64,000 nucleotides of DNA from Rebecca billardiae RCC1528 (GCA_965240325.2 OZ251243.1:1353317-1417316); one strand, 5' to 3'. Numbered from the stretch's first letter, positions 1 through 8,769 are shown. Made by a program: numbers and translations. Notes: generated by a model from the letters alone, not told the origin.

Positions 1-225
1 AACTGAGGAGGCCGATGATGATGCATTCATCACGCAGGCGCGCGGCTGCAGCTCGAGGCCGAGCCCCTGCCCATGCCGCGGTGCGCCGGTGCCCCGCGTA
101 GCCTGACGAACTATATATATAGTCGTACTAGCCGTGCCGCGCCGGTCCGGTTTTACGGCACGCTGCACTGGGCAGCAGCGCGCGTGGCGCCATGCCCTGC
201 GCCGGCACGCGCAGGCACGCCACGC

Positions 226-1266
226 TCAGTAACGCCTGCGCGGCCATCGGACGACGTGCAGCGAGCGCACGTCACCTGATCCGTCCACCACCAGGCTGCG
301 TGCATGGTCGGCGCTCACGCGCACGGCGCGCACGCCAGCTTGCGCCTCGATGCGCCTAGGTTTGTGCTGATGCTGCCGGTCGCCGTGGCCGAGACAGCCC
401 GAGTTGCCATCGCCGCACGAGTAGACGGCTCCACCGATCGAGAGCAGCAGCGTGTGGTTGTTGCATGCGGCCACGCCGCCCACGCGCACGCCGTCCAGCG
501 CCTCGATGCGCGTCGGCTCCCACCGGTCCTTCTTGTCGCCGTGGCCGAGCTGGCCGCTGCGGTTGGAGCCCCAGCTGAATGCCACGCCGGCAGCCGTGAG
601 CGCAAAGCTGTGGCAAGCGCTGGCGCTCGTGCCGACGACGAGCTCCGCGCCCAGCGACGCCACCTGCACAAACGCCCGCCGCTCGGCTTTGTCGCCCACG
701 CCCAGCTGGCCGTGGCCGTTGCGGCCGCACGCGTACACGGCGCCCGCCTCGCTCAGCGCGAGCAGGTGCTTGTCGCCGGCAGCCACTGCGCGCACGCGCA
801 CCGCATCCAGTGAGACCACGCGCGTCGGCACGGACACGGTCGCCCCCATGCCGAGCTCGGGGTGGCCCAGCGGCGCGCCGCACGTGTGCACGCAGCCGGC
901 GCCGTCGACAAATGCTGAAAATTGAGCCGGGGAGGTTGGGCTGCCAGTGGTCATGTGCGCGTGCGCGCACGCAAGCTCGAGCACGCGCTCGCGCGCGAAC
1001 AGCTCCTCGGCCCACGTGGACACGCCCGCGGGCAGGGCCGCCGGCAGCACGGCCGCGTGCCCACGCGCGCGCGCGCGCTCACGCAGCGCGTGCTCGAGCG
1101 GCGCGCCGCAGAAGAGGCGCGCGGCTGCGTTGGCGGCGGCGAGATCGCGCACGTCATCGAGGTGGACGAGGATGCGCGCGACCAGCTCGGGCGGCAGGTC
1201 GGTCAGCCGCACGGCCGTCGCGGCAGAGCGGGCGTGCGACGACATGAGCGTGACGACGGTTGGCAC
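226..1266 (-). CDS. F-box / RCC1-repeat protein (346 aa as read, probably 3'-incomplete)
   Basis: Residues ~19-65 look like an F-box: LTDLPPELVARIL followed by a conserved-looking helix. From residue ~115 onward there are at least four RCC1-type blades. Their hallmarks are visible: ACGRNGHGQLGVGD (~179-192), SWGSNRSGQLGHGD (~231-244) and SCGDGNSGCLGHGD (~283-296). F-box proteins usually recruit substrates to SCF ubiquitin ligases, and RCC1 propellers bind proteins or chromatin; a role here as a ubiquitin-ligase adaptor is inferred. An RCC1 propeller normally has seven blades, so this frame is short. Near the end the pattern VVDGSG should lead into a strand ending in WG, but the frame instead runs into WPRRRY and stops. 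A possible splice donor (CAG then GTGACG, minus strand, near 276) lies exactly there, so further exons may lie to the left. Met8 is an alternative start. The gene is head to head with the methyltransferase-like gene. Confidence 0.82.
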   Translation of the reverse strand: MPTVVTLMSSHARSAATAVRLTDLPPELVARILVHLDDVRDLAAANAAARLFCGAPLEHALRERARARGHAAVLPAALPAGVSTWAEELFARERVLELACAHAHMTTGSPTSPAQFSAFVDGAGCVHTCGAPLGHPELGMGATVSVPTRVVSLDAVRVRAVAAGDKHLLALSEAGAVYACGRNGHGQLGVGDKAERRAFVQVASLGAELVVGTSASACHSFALTAAGVAFSWGSNRSGQLGHGDKKDRWEPTRIEALDGVRVGGVAACNNHTLLLSIGGAVYSCGDGNSGCLGHGDRQHQHKPRRIEAQAGVRAVRVSADHARSLVVDGSGDVRSLHVVRWPRRRY

Positions 1267-1334
1267 AGTGATGCTAATCGCTACCGGTTCGCAGCCGGGG
1301 ATGTCTGGGCCTGTCGTCGGGCGGCGGGTCAGAT
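1267..1334. promoter_or_regulatory. Putative divergent promoter region
   Basis: Only 68 bp separate the two divergent start codons (1266 minus, 1335 plus). If the plus gene starts at its Met40 (1452), the gap is 185 bp. A shared bidirectional promoter is inferred from geometry alone; I see no clear TATA box. Confidence 0.3.
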
Positions 1335-2627
1335 TTGATGACGAGATTTCTGAGATCGCCGCCAGATCTCACCCTTGGATCGGCGACCTTCGAGGCTGCC
1401 GGGCCCGGGCGGGCCGTCGCCAGCTCGCGGTGGGCGCCGCCATTCCCGCCAATGGCGCCGCGCCGACCCGCGAGGGCCCGGCGCCCCGCGGGGCCGAAGG
1501 GCGCGCGCGCGGCGGAGGCCGCGCTCGTGCGCGCCGCCCTGCGCGGCGGCGCGGCGGCGCGCGCGCGGCTGCGCGCGCGCTGGCCGGTGCTCGCGTCCGT
1601 GCGCGAGTCGTGCGCGTACCGCGGCTTCGACTTCCACCGGCTCAACCTGCTCGGCTGGGGCTCGAGCGTGTGGCGCGAGCGCGTGCTCGCCGTGCGCGGC
1701 GCGGCGCTCGTGCCGCCGCTGCCCGACGCGTCGCGCGTCACCGCGCCGCGCGGCGTCGCCGCCACGTCGTGCGCGCCGCGCGGCCGTGGCGGCCCGTACC
1801 ACGCGCGCGGGCTGCCGATCCGCGGCGTGCGCGGCGGCGGCTACCTGCGCTTCTTCGACGCGAAGGGGCGCGAGCTCGGCACGTCCGCGGGGCTGGGCGC
1901 GGGGCTGCGCCTCGCGCTCGAGACGATGGGAGTGCCGCGCGCCGCGCGCGTCGCCGCCGAGCTGCGCGAGCCGCGCACGCGCGCGCTGCTGCGGCGCTGG
2001 CTGCCGCGCGGCGACACGCGGCCCATCCGCGCGCTCGAGCTCGGCGTGCCCGTGCCCGCGTACCGCCGCGTGCTGCGCGGCGTGCTGGCGGAGCTGCGCG
2101 CGCGGCTCGGCGTCGCGCCCGCCGACGTCGCGTTCATCGACCTCGGCGCGGCGCTCGGCCTGACGAGCATCGCCGCGTGGGCGGAGGGCGTGCGCACGTT
2201 TGTGGGCGCGGACGTGGCGGACACGCCGTACGCGGCGCTGCTCGGCGGCGTGTACGGCGCGCGCGCGGAGCTGGTGCGGCTCGACCTGGCGTCCGAGGGC
2301 GCGCCGGCGCGCGTGTGCGCGCTCGTCGCGCGCGTGCGCGCCGAGCTCGAGGCGCGCTCGGGCGGCCGCCCCGTCGCGGTGGTCGTGCACGCGTCGCCGC
2401 CGTGCGGGCCGATCGCCGCGGTGAACACGACGGGCGGGCGCGCGGCCATCGCCGCGGCGCGCACGCGCGGCTTCGCCGTCGTCGAGCGCTTCCTCGACGC
2501 GCTCGTCGCGGTGATGGCGCCGGCGCGGCGCGGCGCGGCGCGCGGCGCGCGGGCCGACGCGTGCACCTTCGAGGAGGTCGCCACGCTGATGCCGTACCTG
2601 GTGCGCGCGGCGCGGCGGCGGCAGTAG
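1335..2627 (+). CDS. DNA cytosine-C5 methyltransferase-like protein, C-terminally truncated (430 aa)
   Basis: The C-terminal half carries an AdoMet-dependent methyltransferase core. Motif I is FIDLGAALG (~267-275); a second strand is VGADVAD; then comes LVRLDLAS; the motif IV equivalent is HASPPCGP (352-359), with the catalytic-type Cys at 357. FEEV at ~412-415 matches the position of motif VI (ENV). This order is typical of C5 DNA methylases, which transfer a methyl group from AdoMet to cytosine. Unusual points are Gly after PPC where Gln is common, Glu for Asn in motif VI, and a stop ~15 residues later. Motif VIII, the target-recognition domain and motifs IX-X are therefore absent. The N-terminal ~200 residues are unrecognised. 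The first 39 residues, before a second Met, could be an organelle transit peptide or untranslated. Codon use is strongly GCG/CGC-biased. It may be an inactive fragment, or further exons may be missed. Confidence 0.62.
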   Translation: MMTRFLRSPPDLTLGSATFEAAGPGRAVASSRWAPPFPPMAPRRPARARRPAGPKGARAAEAALVRAALRGGAAARARLRARWPVLASVRESCAYRGFDFHRLNLLGWGSSVWRERVLAVRGAALVPPLPDASRVTAPRGVAATSCAPRGRGGPYHARGLPIRGVRGGGYLRFFDAKGRELGTSAGLGAGLRLALETMGVPRAARVAAELREPRTRALLRRWLPRGDTRPIRALELGVPVPAYRRVLRGVLAELRARLGVAPADVAFIDLGAALGLTSIAAWAEGVRTFVGADVADTPYAALLGGVYGARAELVRLDLASEGAPARVCALVARVRAELEARSGGRPVAVVVHASPPCGPIAAVNTTGGRAAIAAARTRGFAVVERFLDALVAVMAPARRGAARGARADACTFEEVATLMPYLVRAARRRQ

Positions 2628-3276
2628 CGTCGCGGGCCGTCGCCGGGCGCGGCGCTCTGCTATTACTATCATCTATATATATATATATATATATTATTGG
2701 GTAGTAACGCGAGCTCCGAGCGTGCCGAGCCCTGCTAAAAGCTCACCGGCGCGCACTCGGGCGCGTCGTCGATGCCGTCGCTGTTCACTCGCTGCCACCG
2801 CGGACGGTGAGCAACCGCTTGACTGCGGCGATTAACCCGCCGGCGGGCCGATATCATTACTAGTGATATTACTACCGTGGCGGGCCCGCGGCGGCGCATG
2901 TGGGCGGGGTTCAGGGCCAGGCGAGGGCGGTCACTAGTGGCGGCGGTACGGGCGGGCGACCGCCCGGCACTGCGGTCCTGACCGGATCGCCGCGGGCCCC
3001 GGTGGCGGCGCCCACTGAGTGCGTCAGCGACCGGCGGGTGCCACTGCGAGCGGTCAGCCGGCCCCGGGCACCGTGCTGACTGCTGCTCGCCTGCTCAGGG
3101 CCAGGCCCGTCGGTCGGTCACGACGATACTCGACGCTCAATTGATCTTCTCCGAGCTGTTGGGACCGTATTTCGTCATGTTAGATATGCCGATGACGACA
3201 TGCTGTATGATATGATATATGCGCGCTGTGCCGCTTGAAGCGTAGTGACGACAGAGGGCGGGCGGCGCATGGTCTC
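2628..3276. other. Intergenic region with (TA)n tract
   Basis: No convincing gene. A perfect-looking (TA)n microsatellite occupies 2674-2696, about 50 bp after the methyltransferase-like stop codon. The rest is GC-rich non-coding sequence, becoming AT-richer at 3140-3225 just beyond the 3' end of the next minus-strand gene. Confidence 0.6.
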
Positions 3277-3963
3277 TCAGCGCGTCTGGGAGAACGGCGC
3301 CGTGTCCGCCACCCCGTGGCGGGCGGCCACGCGCCCCTCGTTCACCTCGCACACCGCCGCCATGAGCGCCTTGAACGCCTTCGCGTGCATGGGTTTGTGG
3401 CGCTTCTGTTCGAGCATGGTCTCCAGCTCGTGCATGGTCATCGGCATGTGGGGCGCCGGGTACGGCACGGGGCGCGCGAGCTCGATGGCGCCCACGACCG
3501 CCGATGCGGTGGGTTTCTCCGGCGCGGCGCCGCGCGTGAACGCAAAGCCCAGGATCGCGCTGTGAGGCAGGTCGCCGCGCAGCCCCTCGCGCGCCGCGCG
3601 CAGCGCCGTCGCCTCAGCCGCGTGCCGCCCGCGCACCGTCCTGTTCTTGCTCGCGCGGAAGGCCCATGCCACGAGCTCGCCGCTGGGCACGATCTGCGTC
3701 TCGCGGCGCTTCTCGAAGCACGCGATCGCGGAGGCGAAGGGCTGCTGTAGCGGGAAGATGCCACCCACGCGCGCGCCGAACGTGCGGAAGAAGGTCGCGA
3801 GGTGCCGCTCGTAGTGGCGCGCCGACGCGAGCTTGTACCGGCGGCCGACGACCCCCTTCCGCCGGGGGTTGCGCTCGAGCCGCGCGATGGCGCACTTTGC
3901 GGTCCCCATCGCGTTTGAAGTTTGAACCCGGCCCAGTCGCAAACTCCGAGTGCTTACCCCCAT
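3277..3963 (-). CDS. Hypothetical protein, 228 aa (or 210 aa from Met19)
   Basis: Family not recognised. The composition is balanced and protein-like, unlike the low-complexity Ala/Arg shadow frames around it. A basic N-terminal half contains RNPRRKGVVGRRYKL (~31-45) and an aromatic stretch ERHLATFFRTFG (~52-63). The C-terminal part holds a likely helix, MTMHELETMLEQKRHKP (~175-191). Met19 (codon at 3907-3909) starts a cleaner protein than Met1, because residues 1-18 look like untranslated sequence. No signal peptide or membrane segment is evident. It lies on the same strand as the 872-aa gene, but ~870 bp separate them, so co-transcription is not implied. The basic character could suggest nucleic-acid binding, but that is only a guess. 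Confidence 0.6.
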   Translation of the reverse strand: MGVSTRSLRLGRVQTSNAMGTAKCAIARLERNPRRKGVVGRRYKLASARHYERHLATFFRTFGARVGGIFPLQQPFASAIACFEKRRETQIVPSGELVAWAFRASKNRTVRGRHAAEATALRAAREGLRGDLPHSAILGFAFTRGAAPEKPTASAVVGAIELARPVPYPAPHMPMTMHELETMLEQKRHKPMHAKAFKALMAAVCEVNEGRVAARHGVADTAPFSQTR

Positions 3964-3979
3964 ACAGTAGTGGGACTAA

Positions 3980-4050
3980 ACAGGCATGGCGGGTGGTTAC
4001 GGCAGGGCTTTTAGGAGTGATAGTTGGGGCTTCGGTCCCGCTATGCCTGT
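3980..4050 (+). other. Hairpin / possible structured RNA segment
   Basis: ACAGGCATGGCGGG (3980-3993) can pair with CCCGCTATGCCTGT (4037-4050), with one G-U or mismatch position. Inside it, GGGGC-TTCG-GTCCC (4026-4039) can form an alternative stem with a cUUCGg-type tetraloop. The two stems share CCC (4037-4039) and so are mutually exclusive. No known RNA family was recognised. Confidence 0.3.
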
Positions 4051-4412
4051 CTGATCATATAGGAAGAGTACGACCGGCAGCAGGATGGCTGAACTCGGAC
4101 TCCCCGGCGAGTCTGCATCCCGCGGCGCGAGCCTGGTTGTGCGCCAGGAGGAACGTACAGCGTCTCCCCCACGTGCCTTGCGCCTGCCCACTGTGGCCCG
4201 CCTTGCTGGCGGCGCGCGGGCCATCCGACCGAGCCGGGCGACGTAACAGGGCCACCTGCAGTGGGGCCTTGGCGGCGCTTCGCGCGCATCGTTCCGAGGC
4301 AGCATCCATCTCCCGCGCCCCTGCCGTCGCCATTGGTAGCTCCTCGGATGCCGCGTTTATATATATCACGAAGGCCCACTGATGTCGATCTGAGTCAGCA
4401 CTGTCAATCTCG

Positions 4413-4454
4413 CCTGCCTGAGCTGTGTGCGTCTCTTATTCTTAGTAAACTGTA
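4413..4454 (+). repeat. Solo copy of the MITE-like terminal repeat
   Basis: This sequence begins CCTGCCTGAGCTGTGTGCGT and ends TTAGTAAACTGTA. It matches both termini of the element at 7628-7802 with a few differences, but has no partner inverted copy nearby. It may be a solo terminus or a shared dispersed motif. Confidence 0.6.
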
Positions 4455-4832
4455 GTAGTACTAGTACTGGAACGTCTCGGACACGGTAAACATACGCACG
4501 CGCAGTCCGTGCCCGCTGACGTGTACGGTGTATGTGAGCCTCTTCTGTCTTCACGGCGGCACTGCGGCGTCCGCGCGCCACTACTGTCTACTGCTCGGTC
4601 GAGTTAGACTGAGTGACTCTACATCATATAGCGCTGTAGTACCGCGCTGCGCCGTGGCGCGTCCCAGAACTAAACTCGACGATCCGGCGTCGATGAATAA
4701 TCGGCAACATCAGAGTAGTAGTCGTGTGCGTCAACTGTACACGTCGATACGTACATATGGCCTTCATTCGCTCGTCAGCGCCCTCTCCGACGACCAGACT
4801 GGTAGTAGCTGCTAGCAGTATCGTGCTGCGGC

Positions 4833-7451
4833 TCATCTCGCGGCCGTGGCCGCGTCCGCCTCGTCGCTGCGCCGCCGCTTGCGGCAGGGCGGCGGCGACG
4901 GCGCCGCCGGCTCCGCGGTGAGCCGGTCGAGCACGAGCACCGCGAGCTCGGCGCACAGCAGCACGGGCACGTGGTAGTACTCGCGCGGCGCCGCCTTCAC
5001 CTGCGCGGCGTGCCGCACGCGGCCGGTGCCGGGCGCGCGCTCGCACTGCTCGCACGGCGCCGCGTCCGAGCACGGCGGGCGCAGCGCGCCCTCGGGCGGC
5101 GCCACGCTCGCGCTGCGCCCGCGCCCGACGAGGATGAGCTGCGTCGGCTTCCGCGCGCCGTGCACCGCTGGCTCGAACGCGCCCGCCTCGCCGGCGCCGC
5201 CCTCGCGCGCGCGCGCGCGCCCGCCGCGCACGCGGCCGTCGAGCGCCGCGTGCGCGTACGCGCAGTGCGTCGTCACGTGCAGGTGCGCGCGCGGCACGGG
5301 CGCCTCCTCGTGCAGCTGGCGCACGAGCGGCAGGCTGAACGCGCTCGCGCCCAGCGGCATCTCGAGCACCGCCTGGCTGCCGCCGTCCGTCGCCTCGTCG
5401 GCGAGCCGCGCGGCGAGCGCGTTGCGCGTCGCGAGCTGCTCCGCCTCGTGCTGCGGCACGGCGCGCGCGAGCTCGGCGGCGAAGCGGTGCCGGTTGTGGC
5501 ACGCGCCGCACGTCTGCCCGCCGTTGAGCACCGAGCTCTCGGAGCACGGGCTGCCGCCCGTGCCGAGCACGGGCGGGTTGGCCGCGCGCCACGCGTCGAA
5601 CGCCAGCGCGAACCGCGGGTCGAGCATGTTGGCGACGATCGCGAGCCGCTCGCCAGGCCGCACGTGCAGCGGCGTGCGCACCTCGCCCCGCGCCCAGTGC
5701 TGCAGCGTGAAGCCCGCGTCGGCCACGAGCGTGCGCAGCAGGTCGGGGTCGCGGTCGACGGCGACGGCGGCGAGGCGCACGCGCGCGCCGCCGGGCGCGC
5801 GCGTGTGCGCCCCCACCGCGTCGCCCACGTGCAGGAACCAGCGCAGCACCGAGGCGCCGCCCGCCGGCGCCTCCACCGCGACCGGCGCGACGCGCGCCGC
5901 GCCCGCGGCGCCGCCCTCGCCGCTGAGCGCGGCCTCGAGCGTGCCCGCGCGCAGCGGCGCGGGCGCGTGCGCGCTCAGGTCGAGCGGCCCGCCGCGCGCG
6001 AGCAGCCGCGCGAGCGCCGCCTCGGGCTGCGGCGCGAGCCGCGGCGCCGCGCCGCCGCCGCCCGCGCGGCGCCGCCACAGCGCGGCGTACACGGCGGCGA
6101 CCGCGGCGGGCGGCGGCGGCCGCGGCGGCGGCGGCGCGGGCCGCGGCGGCGGCGGCGGCGGCGGCGGCGGCCGCGGCGGCGCGGCGGGCGGCACGCGCTC
6201 GGTGCGCAGCGCGCACGCCCGGGCGCCCTGCGCGAGGCGCGCGCCCACCGACGTGTCGGGCCCCCGCCCCATCGGCAGCAGGCGCGCCGCCATGGCGGCG
6301 ACGTCCTCCGTGCCGGGCTCGCCGCGCTGCGTGAGCGCGTGCGCGCCCACGCACGACCCGCGCGGCAGGCCGCGCGGGCCGACGGCGCCGGCGGGCGCGC
6401 CGAGCACGGCGCACAGATCGCCGAGCACGGCGCCCGCCGCCACGTGCAGCACGCGCTTCGGGATCACCCGGCCGCCCGCGCCGCCGCCCACCGCCTTCTC
6501 GCCCGCGTACACGATCCACACGGGCGGCGCGCGCGCGCCGGCCGGCTGCGCGCGCAGCGCGGCCACCGCGCGCTCCAGCTCGCCGCGGCCCTGCCGAGCG
6601 CCGCCGACGGTGCCGATGTGGTAGCGCTTGGCCGGGCGCTCGAACTGCAGCTCGTCGCGCCACTTCGCGAGGCACGTCACCTCGACCACCGTGCCGCCGC
6701 CGAGCGCGGCGGCCAGGTCGCCCGCCGGCGGCTCGCCCGCCGCGAGCGCGCGCGCCACCGCGCGCGCGCGCGCGTCCGCGCACGCGGCGCGCACGTGCGC
6801 CTCGCACGCGGCGGCCGAGCCGCCGGCGCGCACGAGCTCGCACGCGGGCGCGGCGTCGAGCGCGCGCGGCGCGCGCGGCGCGGGCGGCGCGCGCGGCGCG
6901 CGCGGCGCGCGCGGCGCGCGCGGCGCGGTGCTCAGTGCGAGCAGCTCCTCGCGCGCGCGCTCGAGCGAGCCGCCCGCGCGCTCGAGCGCGCGGCGCGCCA
7001 CGTCCGCCGCGCCCCCCGTCAGCCGCGCGCCGCCCCCGCGCGTCGCGGCGTCGCGCACGCACCGCAGCGCGTCGGCGCGCGCGCGCCCGTCGCCCGCGCG
7101 CGCGCACGCGTACGCGAGCTGCAGCAGCGCCGTCGGGCGCACGCGCGCGCCCGGGGCGGAGGCCTGCGTGTAGAGCCTCGCCAGCGCGTGCGGAGCGACG
7201 CCCGCCGCCGCCATCGCGGCGCGCAGCTCGCCCCACAAGCCCACGCCGCGCGCGGAGCGGCAGCGCGCGCCGCTGCCGGCGGCGCGCCCCGGCGCGCCCG
7301 CAAGCGGGCCTGCCTCGTAGGCCGCGATGAAGGCGCTGGCCGCGTCGGCGACGAGCAGCTGCTCGGCGAGCCGCGCGCAGCAGAGCAGCGCGTCGGCCTG
7401 CTCCAGCGCGTCGTTGAGCGCGGCGGCGAGCGGCGCGAGAGATGCCGTCAT
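4833..7451 (-). CDS. Hypothetical protein, 872 aa, with Pro-rich linker and cysteine clusters
   Basis: Family not recognised. The N-terminal ~415 residues read as globular (for example VVEVTCLAKWRDELQF and PVWIVYAGEKAVGG). A Pro-rich linker follows (~419-450, runs of nine and four prolines). The C-terminal half has ordinary composition and two cysteine groups that could bind zinc: one around 637-652 (Cys, then TCGACHNRH) and one around 790-800 (PCSDAAPCEQC). The C-terminus has a basic cluster, CRKRRRSDE, which resembles a nuclear localisation signal. The start at 7451 is the first Met of a frame that stays open to 4833. Codon use is extremely GCG/CGC-rich, like the methyltransferase-like gene and unlike the genes after 12 kb. 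A decayed copy of its C-terminal region lies at ~8.3-8.4 kb. A DNA-binding nuclear role is only a guess. Confidence 0.68.
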   Translation of the reverse strand: MTASLAPLAAALNDALEQADALLCCARLAEQLLVADAASAFIAAYEAGPLAGAPGRAAGSGARCRSARGVGLWGELRAAMAAAGVAPHALARLYTQASAPGARVRPTALLQLAYACARAGDGRARADALRCVRDAATRGGGARLTGGAADVARRALERAGGSLERAREELLALSTAPRAPRAPRAPRAPPAPRAPRALDAAPACELVRAGGSAAACEAHVRAACADARARAVARALAAGEPPAGDLAAALGGGTVVEVTCLAKWRDELQFERPAKRYHIGTVGGARQGRGELERAVAALRAQPAGARAPPVWIVYAGEKAVGGGAGGRVIPKRVLHVAAGAVLGDLCAVLGAPAGAVGPRGLPRGSCVGAHALTQRGEPGTEDVAAMAARLLPMGRGPDTSVGARLAQGARACALRTERVPPAAPPRPPPPPPPPPRPAPPPPRPPPPAAVAAVYAALWRRRAGGGGAAPRLAPQPEAALARLLARGGPLDLSAHAPAPLRAGTLEAALSGEGGAAGAARVAPVAVEAPAGGASVLRWFLHVGDAVGAHTRAPGGARVRLAAVAVDRDPDLLRTLVADAGFTLQHWARGEVRTPLHVRPGERLAIVANMLDPRFALAFDAWRAANPPVLGTGGSPCSESSVLNGGQTCGACHNRHRFAAELARAVPQHEAEQLATRNALAARLADEATDGGSQAVLEMPLGASAFSLPLVRQLHEEAPVPRAHLHVTTHCAYAHAALDGRVRGGRARAREGGAGEAGAFEPAVHGARKPTQLILVGRGRSASVAPPEGALRPPCSDAAPCEQCERAPGTGRVRHAAQVKAAPREYYHVPVLLCAELAVLVLDRLTAEPAAPSPPPCRKRRRSDEADAATAAR

Positions 7452-7522
7452 CGCTGCCGGCCGTCCACTTCAGCCTGCCTGGAGCTGTGCCCATTCTACC
7501 GTAAGTATCGTTTCCATTTTGA

Positions 7523-7565
7523 GCCGACGAATCAGGGGACCCGCGTCGTCCTACCCGCGTCGTTA
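7523..7565 (+). repeat. Dispersed 43-bp repeat, copy 1
   Basis: The segment starts GCCGACGAATCAGGGGACCC and matches 14695-14737 at about 40 of 43 positions in the same orientation. It lies just upstream of the start of the 872-aa gene. It is probably a shared transposon-derived fragment. Confidence 0.65.
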
Positions 7566-7627
7566 CACCCGGAGCCCGTTATACTAAGGGAGAAGTTTGT
7601 CAGTACACTCATTATTTTCAAGTAGTG

Positions 7628-7802
7628 CTGCCTGAGCTGTGTGCGTCTCTTATACTGACTTAGTAAACTGTAAAGGCAGTAGGCGCTGCTGCAAGCTTCG
7701 ACTTATTAAATCATCATAGAATTAGTAGACGAGATTAGTACCCGCCCCGTACCGTCCTACAGTTTACTAAGAATTATCAGAGACGCACACAGCTCAGGCA
7801 GG
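7628..7802. mobile_element. MITE-like element with ~45-bp terminal inverted repeats
   Basis: The left terminus (7628-7672, starting CTGCCTGAGCTGTGTGCGTC) and the right terminus (7758-7802, the same sequence inverted) match almost throughout, with minor differences in the middle. They flank ~85 bp of AT-richer non-coding DNA. The ~175-bp size, long terminal inverted repeats and lack of coding capacity fit a miniature inverted-repeat element. No clear target-site duplication is visible. Confidence 0.55.
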
Positions 7803-8279
7803 CGGCCAGAACCAGTAGTAGTGGTAGTGCCGTGCGCAATCAACGGCCGATCCCCAGTGGCCAGTTCGTGATTCGTCAAGGGTTACTCCCCGTATCCTCG
7901 GCCAGCTGGCAGAGTTTGCCGCGATGTTGGGCACTGCGGTTTCGTCAGATGCCGAGGGCGCCCGGCCTCGGCGCGGGGCGGCCCCGTCGCCCCCGCGGCG
8001 CTGCGCGGCGCCGCGCCGGTGGCCGGCGCAGTGGGCCGTGGGCGGTGGCAGCCGGGGCCGCGCGTCGGTGCGCGGGGCCGCCGATGCCGTGTCGTGCATG
8101 AGCCGCGGTGGCTGAGCGCGCTAGCCTCACGCCGCGGCGACGCGGCACGTGGCGCCGCGCCGCCTCGACGCATCCCCGCGGCGGCGGCGGTGGCCCGGCG
8201 GCGAGCCAGCCGAGCGCTTGCGCCACGAGCCCGGCGCGCGGCACGGGCGCGTGGCGCCGCCCTCGCCTGCGCGGCCGCA

Positions 8280-8430
8280 CCCGAGCACGGCTACGCGCAG
8301 CGCCCGCGCCCGACGAGGACGAGCCCCACCGAGCCTCCGCGCGCCGTGCATCGCCGGCCGGCTCGAACGCGCCCGACTCGGCGGCGCCGCCCTCGCGCGC
8401 GCCCGCGCCGCACGCCGCGCTCGCGGCTGG
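8280..8430 (-). pseudogene. Decayed fragment of the 872-aa gene's C-terminal region
   Basis: Read on the minus strand, one frame gives AREGGAAESGAFEPA, matching AREGGAGEAGAFEPA of the 872-aa protein. A neighbouring frame gives GLVLVGRGRCA, matching QLILVGRGRSA. The DNA similarity to ~5107-5235 is continuous, but the frame is broken between these two blocks. This marks a duplicated copy that has lost its reading frame. Weaker similarity may extend to ~8550. The fragment lies downstream of the MITE-like element. Confidence 0.65.
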
Positions 8431-8659
8431 CTGCCGGGCGCCGCGCCAGCGGAAGCGCCCGCGGGCCGCCGGCGCCTTTGGTGGCGATGTCGTCGGCCTC
8501 GCACGGGCTCGCGCTGGCGAGCGGCGCGCAGGGCGAGAGCGGCATGGGCGCGCCCTCGCCGCCGCTGCCCGGCCGCCTGTCGCGCGGCGGCGCTGTCGTC
8601 GCGGGAGGCGACGACAGACTCTCGCCCCGCCGCCATCGCCCCGCCGCCATGACCCGAGA

Positions 8660-8760
8660 GACCAAGGAGAATCACAGCGCAGGCAGGCGAGATTGAACAC
8701 AGTTTTGTTGTGATTCTCCTTGGTCGTTTTGTTGTTTTATTGATGTGATTCTCCTTGGTC
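8660..8760. repeat. Triple 17-bp motif, one copy inverted
   Basis: TGTGATTCTCCTTGGTC occurs at 8709-8725 and 8744-8760, and its reverse complement at 8660-8676. The inverted pair can form a hairpin with a ~32-nt loop. The spacer is T-rich. It may be the end of a small mobile element or a structured transcript. Confidence 0.6.
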
Positions 8761-8769
8761 GCCGGTTCA

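Larger units (their letters stand above)
3964..4832. other. Intergenic region between two minus-strand genes
   Basis: No supported gene. It holds a hairpin-forming segment (3980-4050), a short TA run near 4357-4368, and a 42-bp copy of the terminal repeat of the MITE-like element (4413-4454). Confidence 0.55.

Noticed and set aside
4971-7625. 884-codon plus-strand frame opposite the 872-aa gene
   Set aside because: Arg/Ala-rich shadow of the minus-strand gene caused by GC bias.
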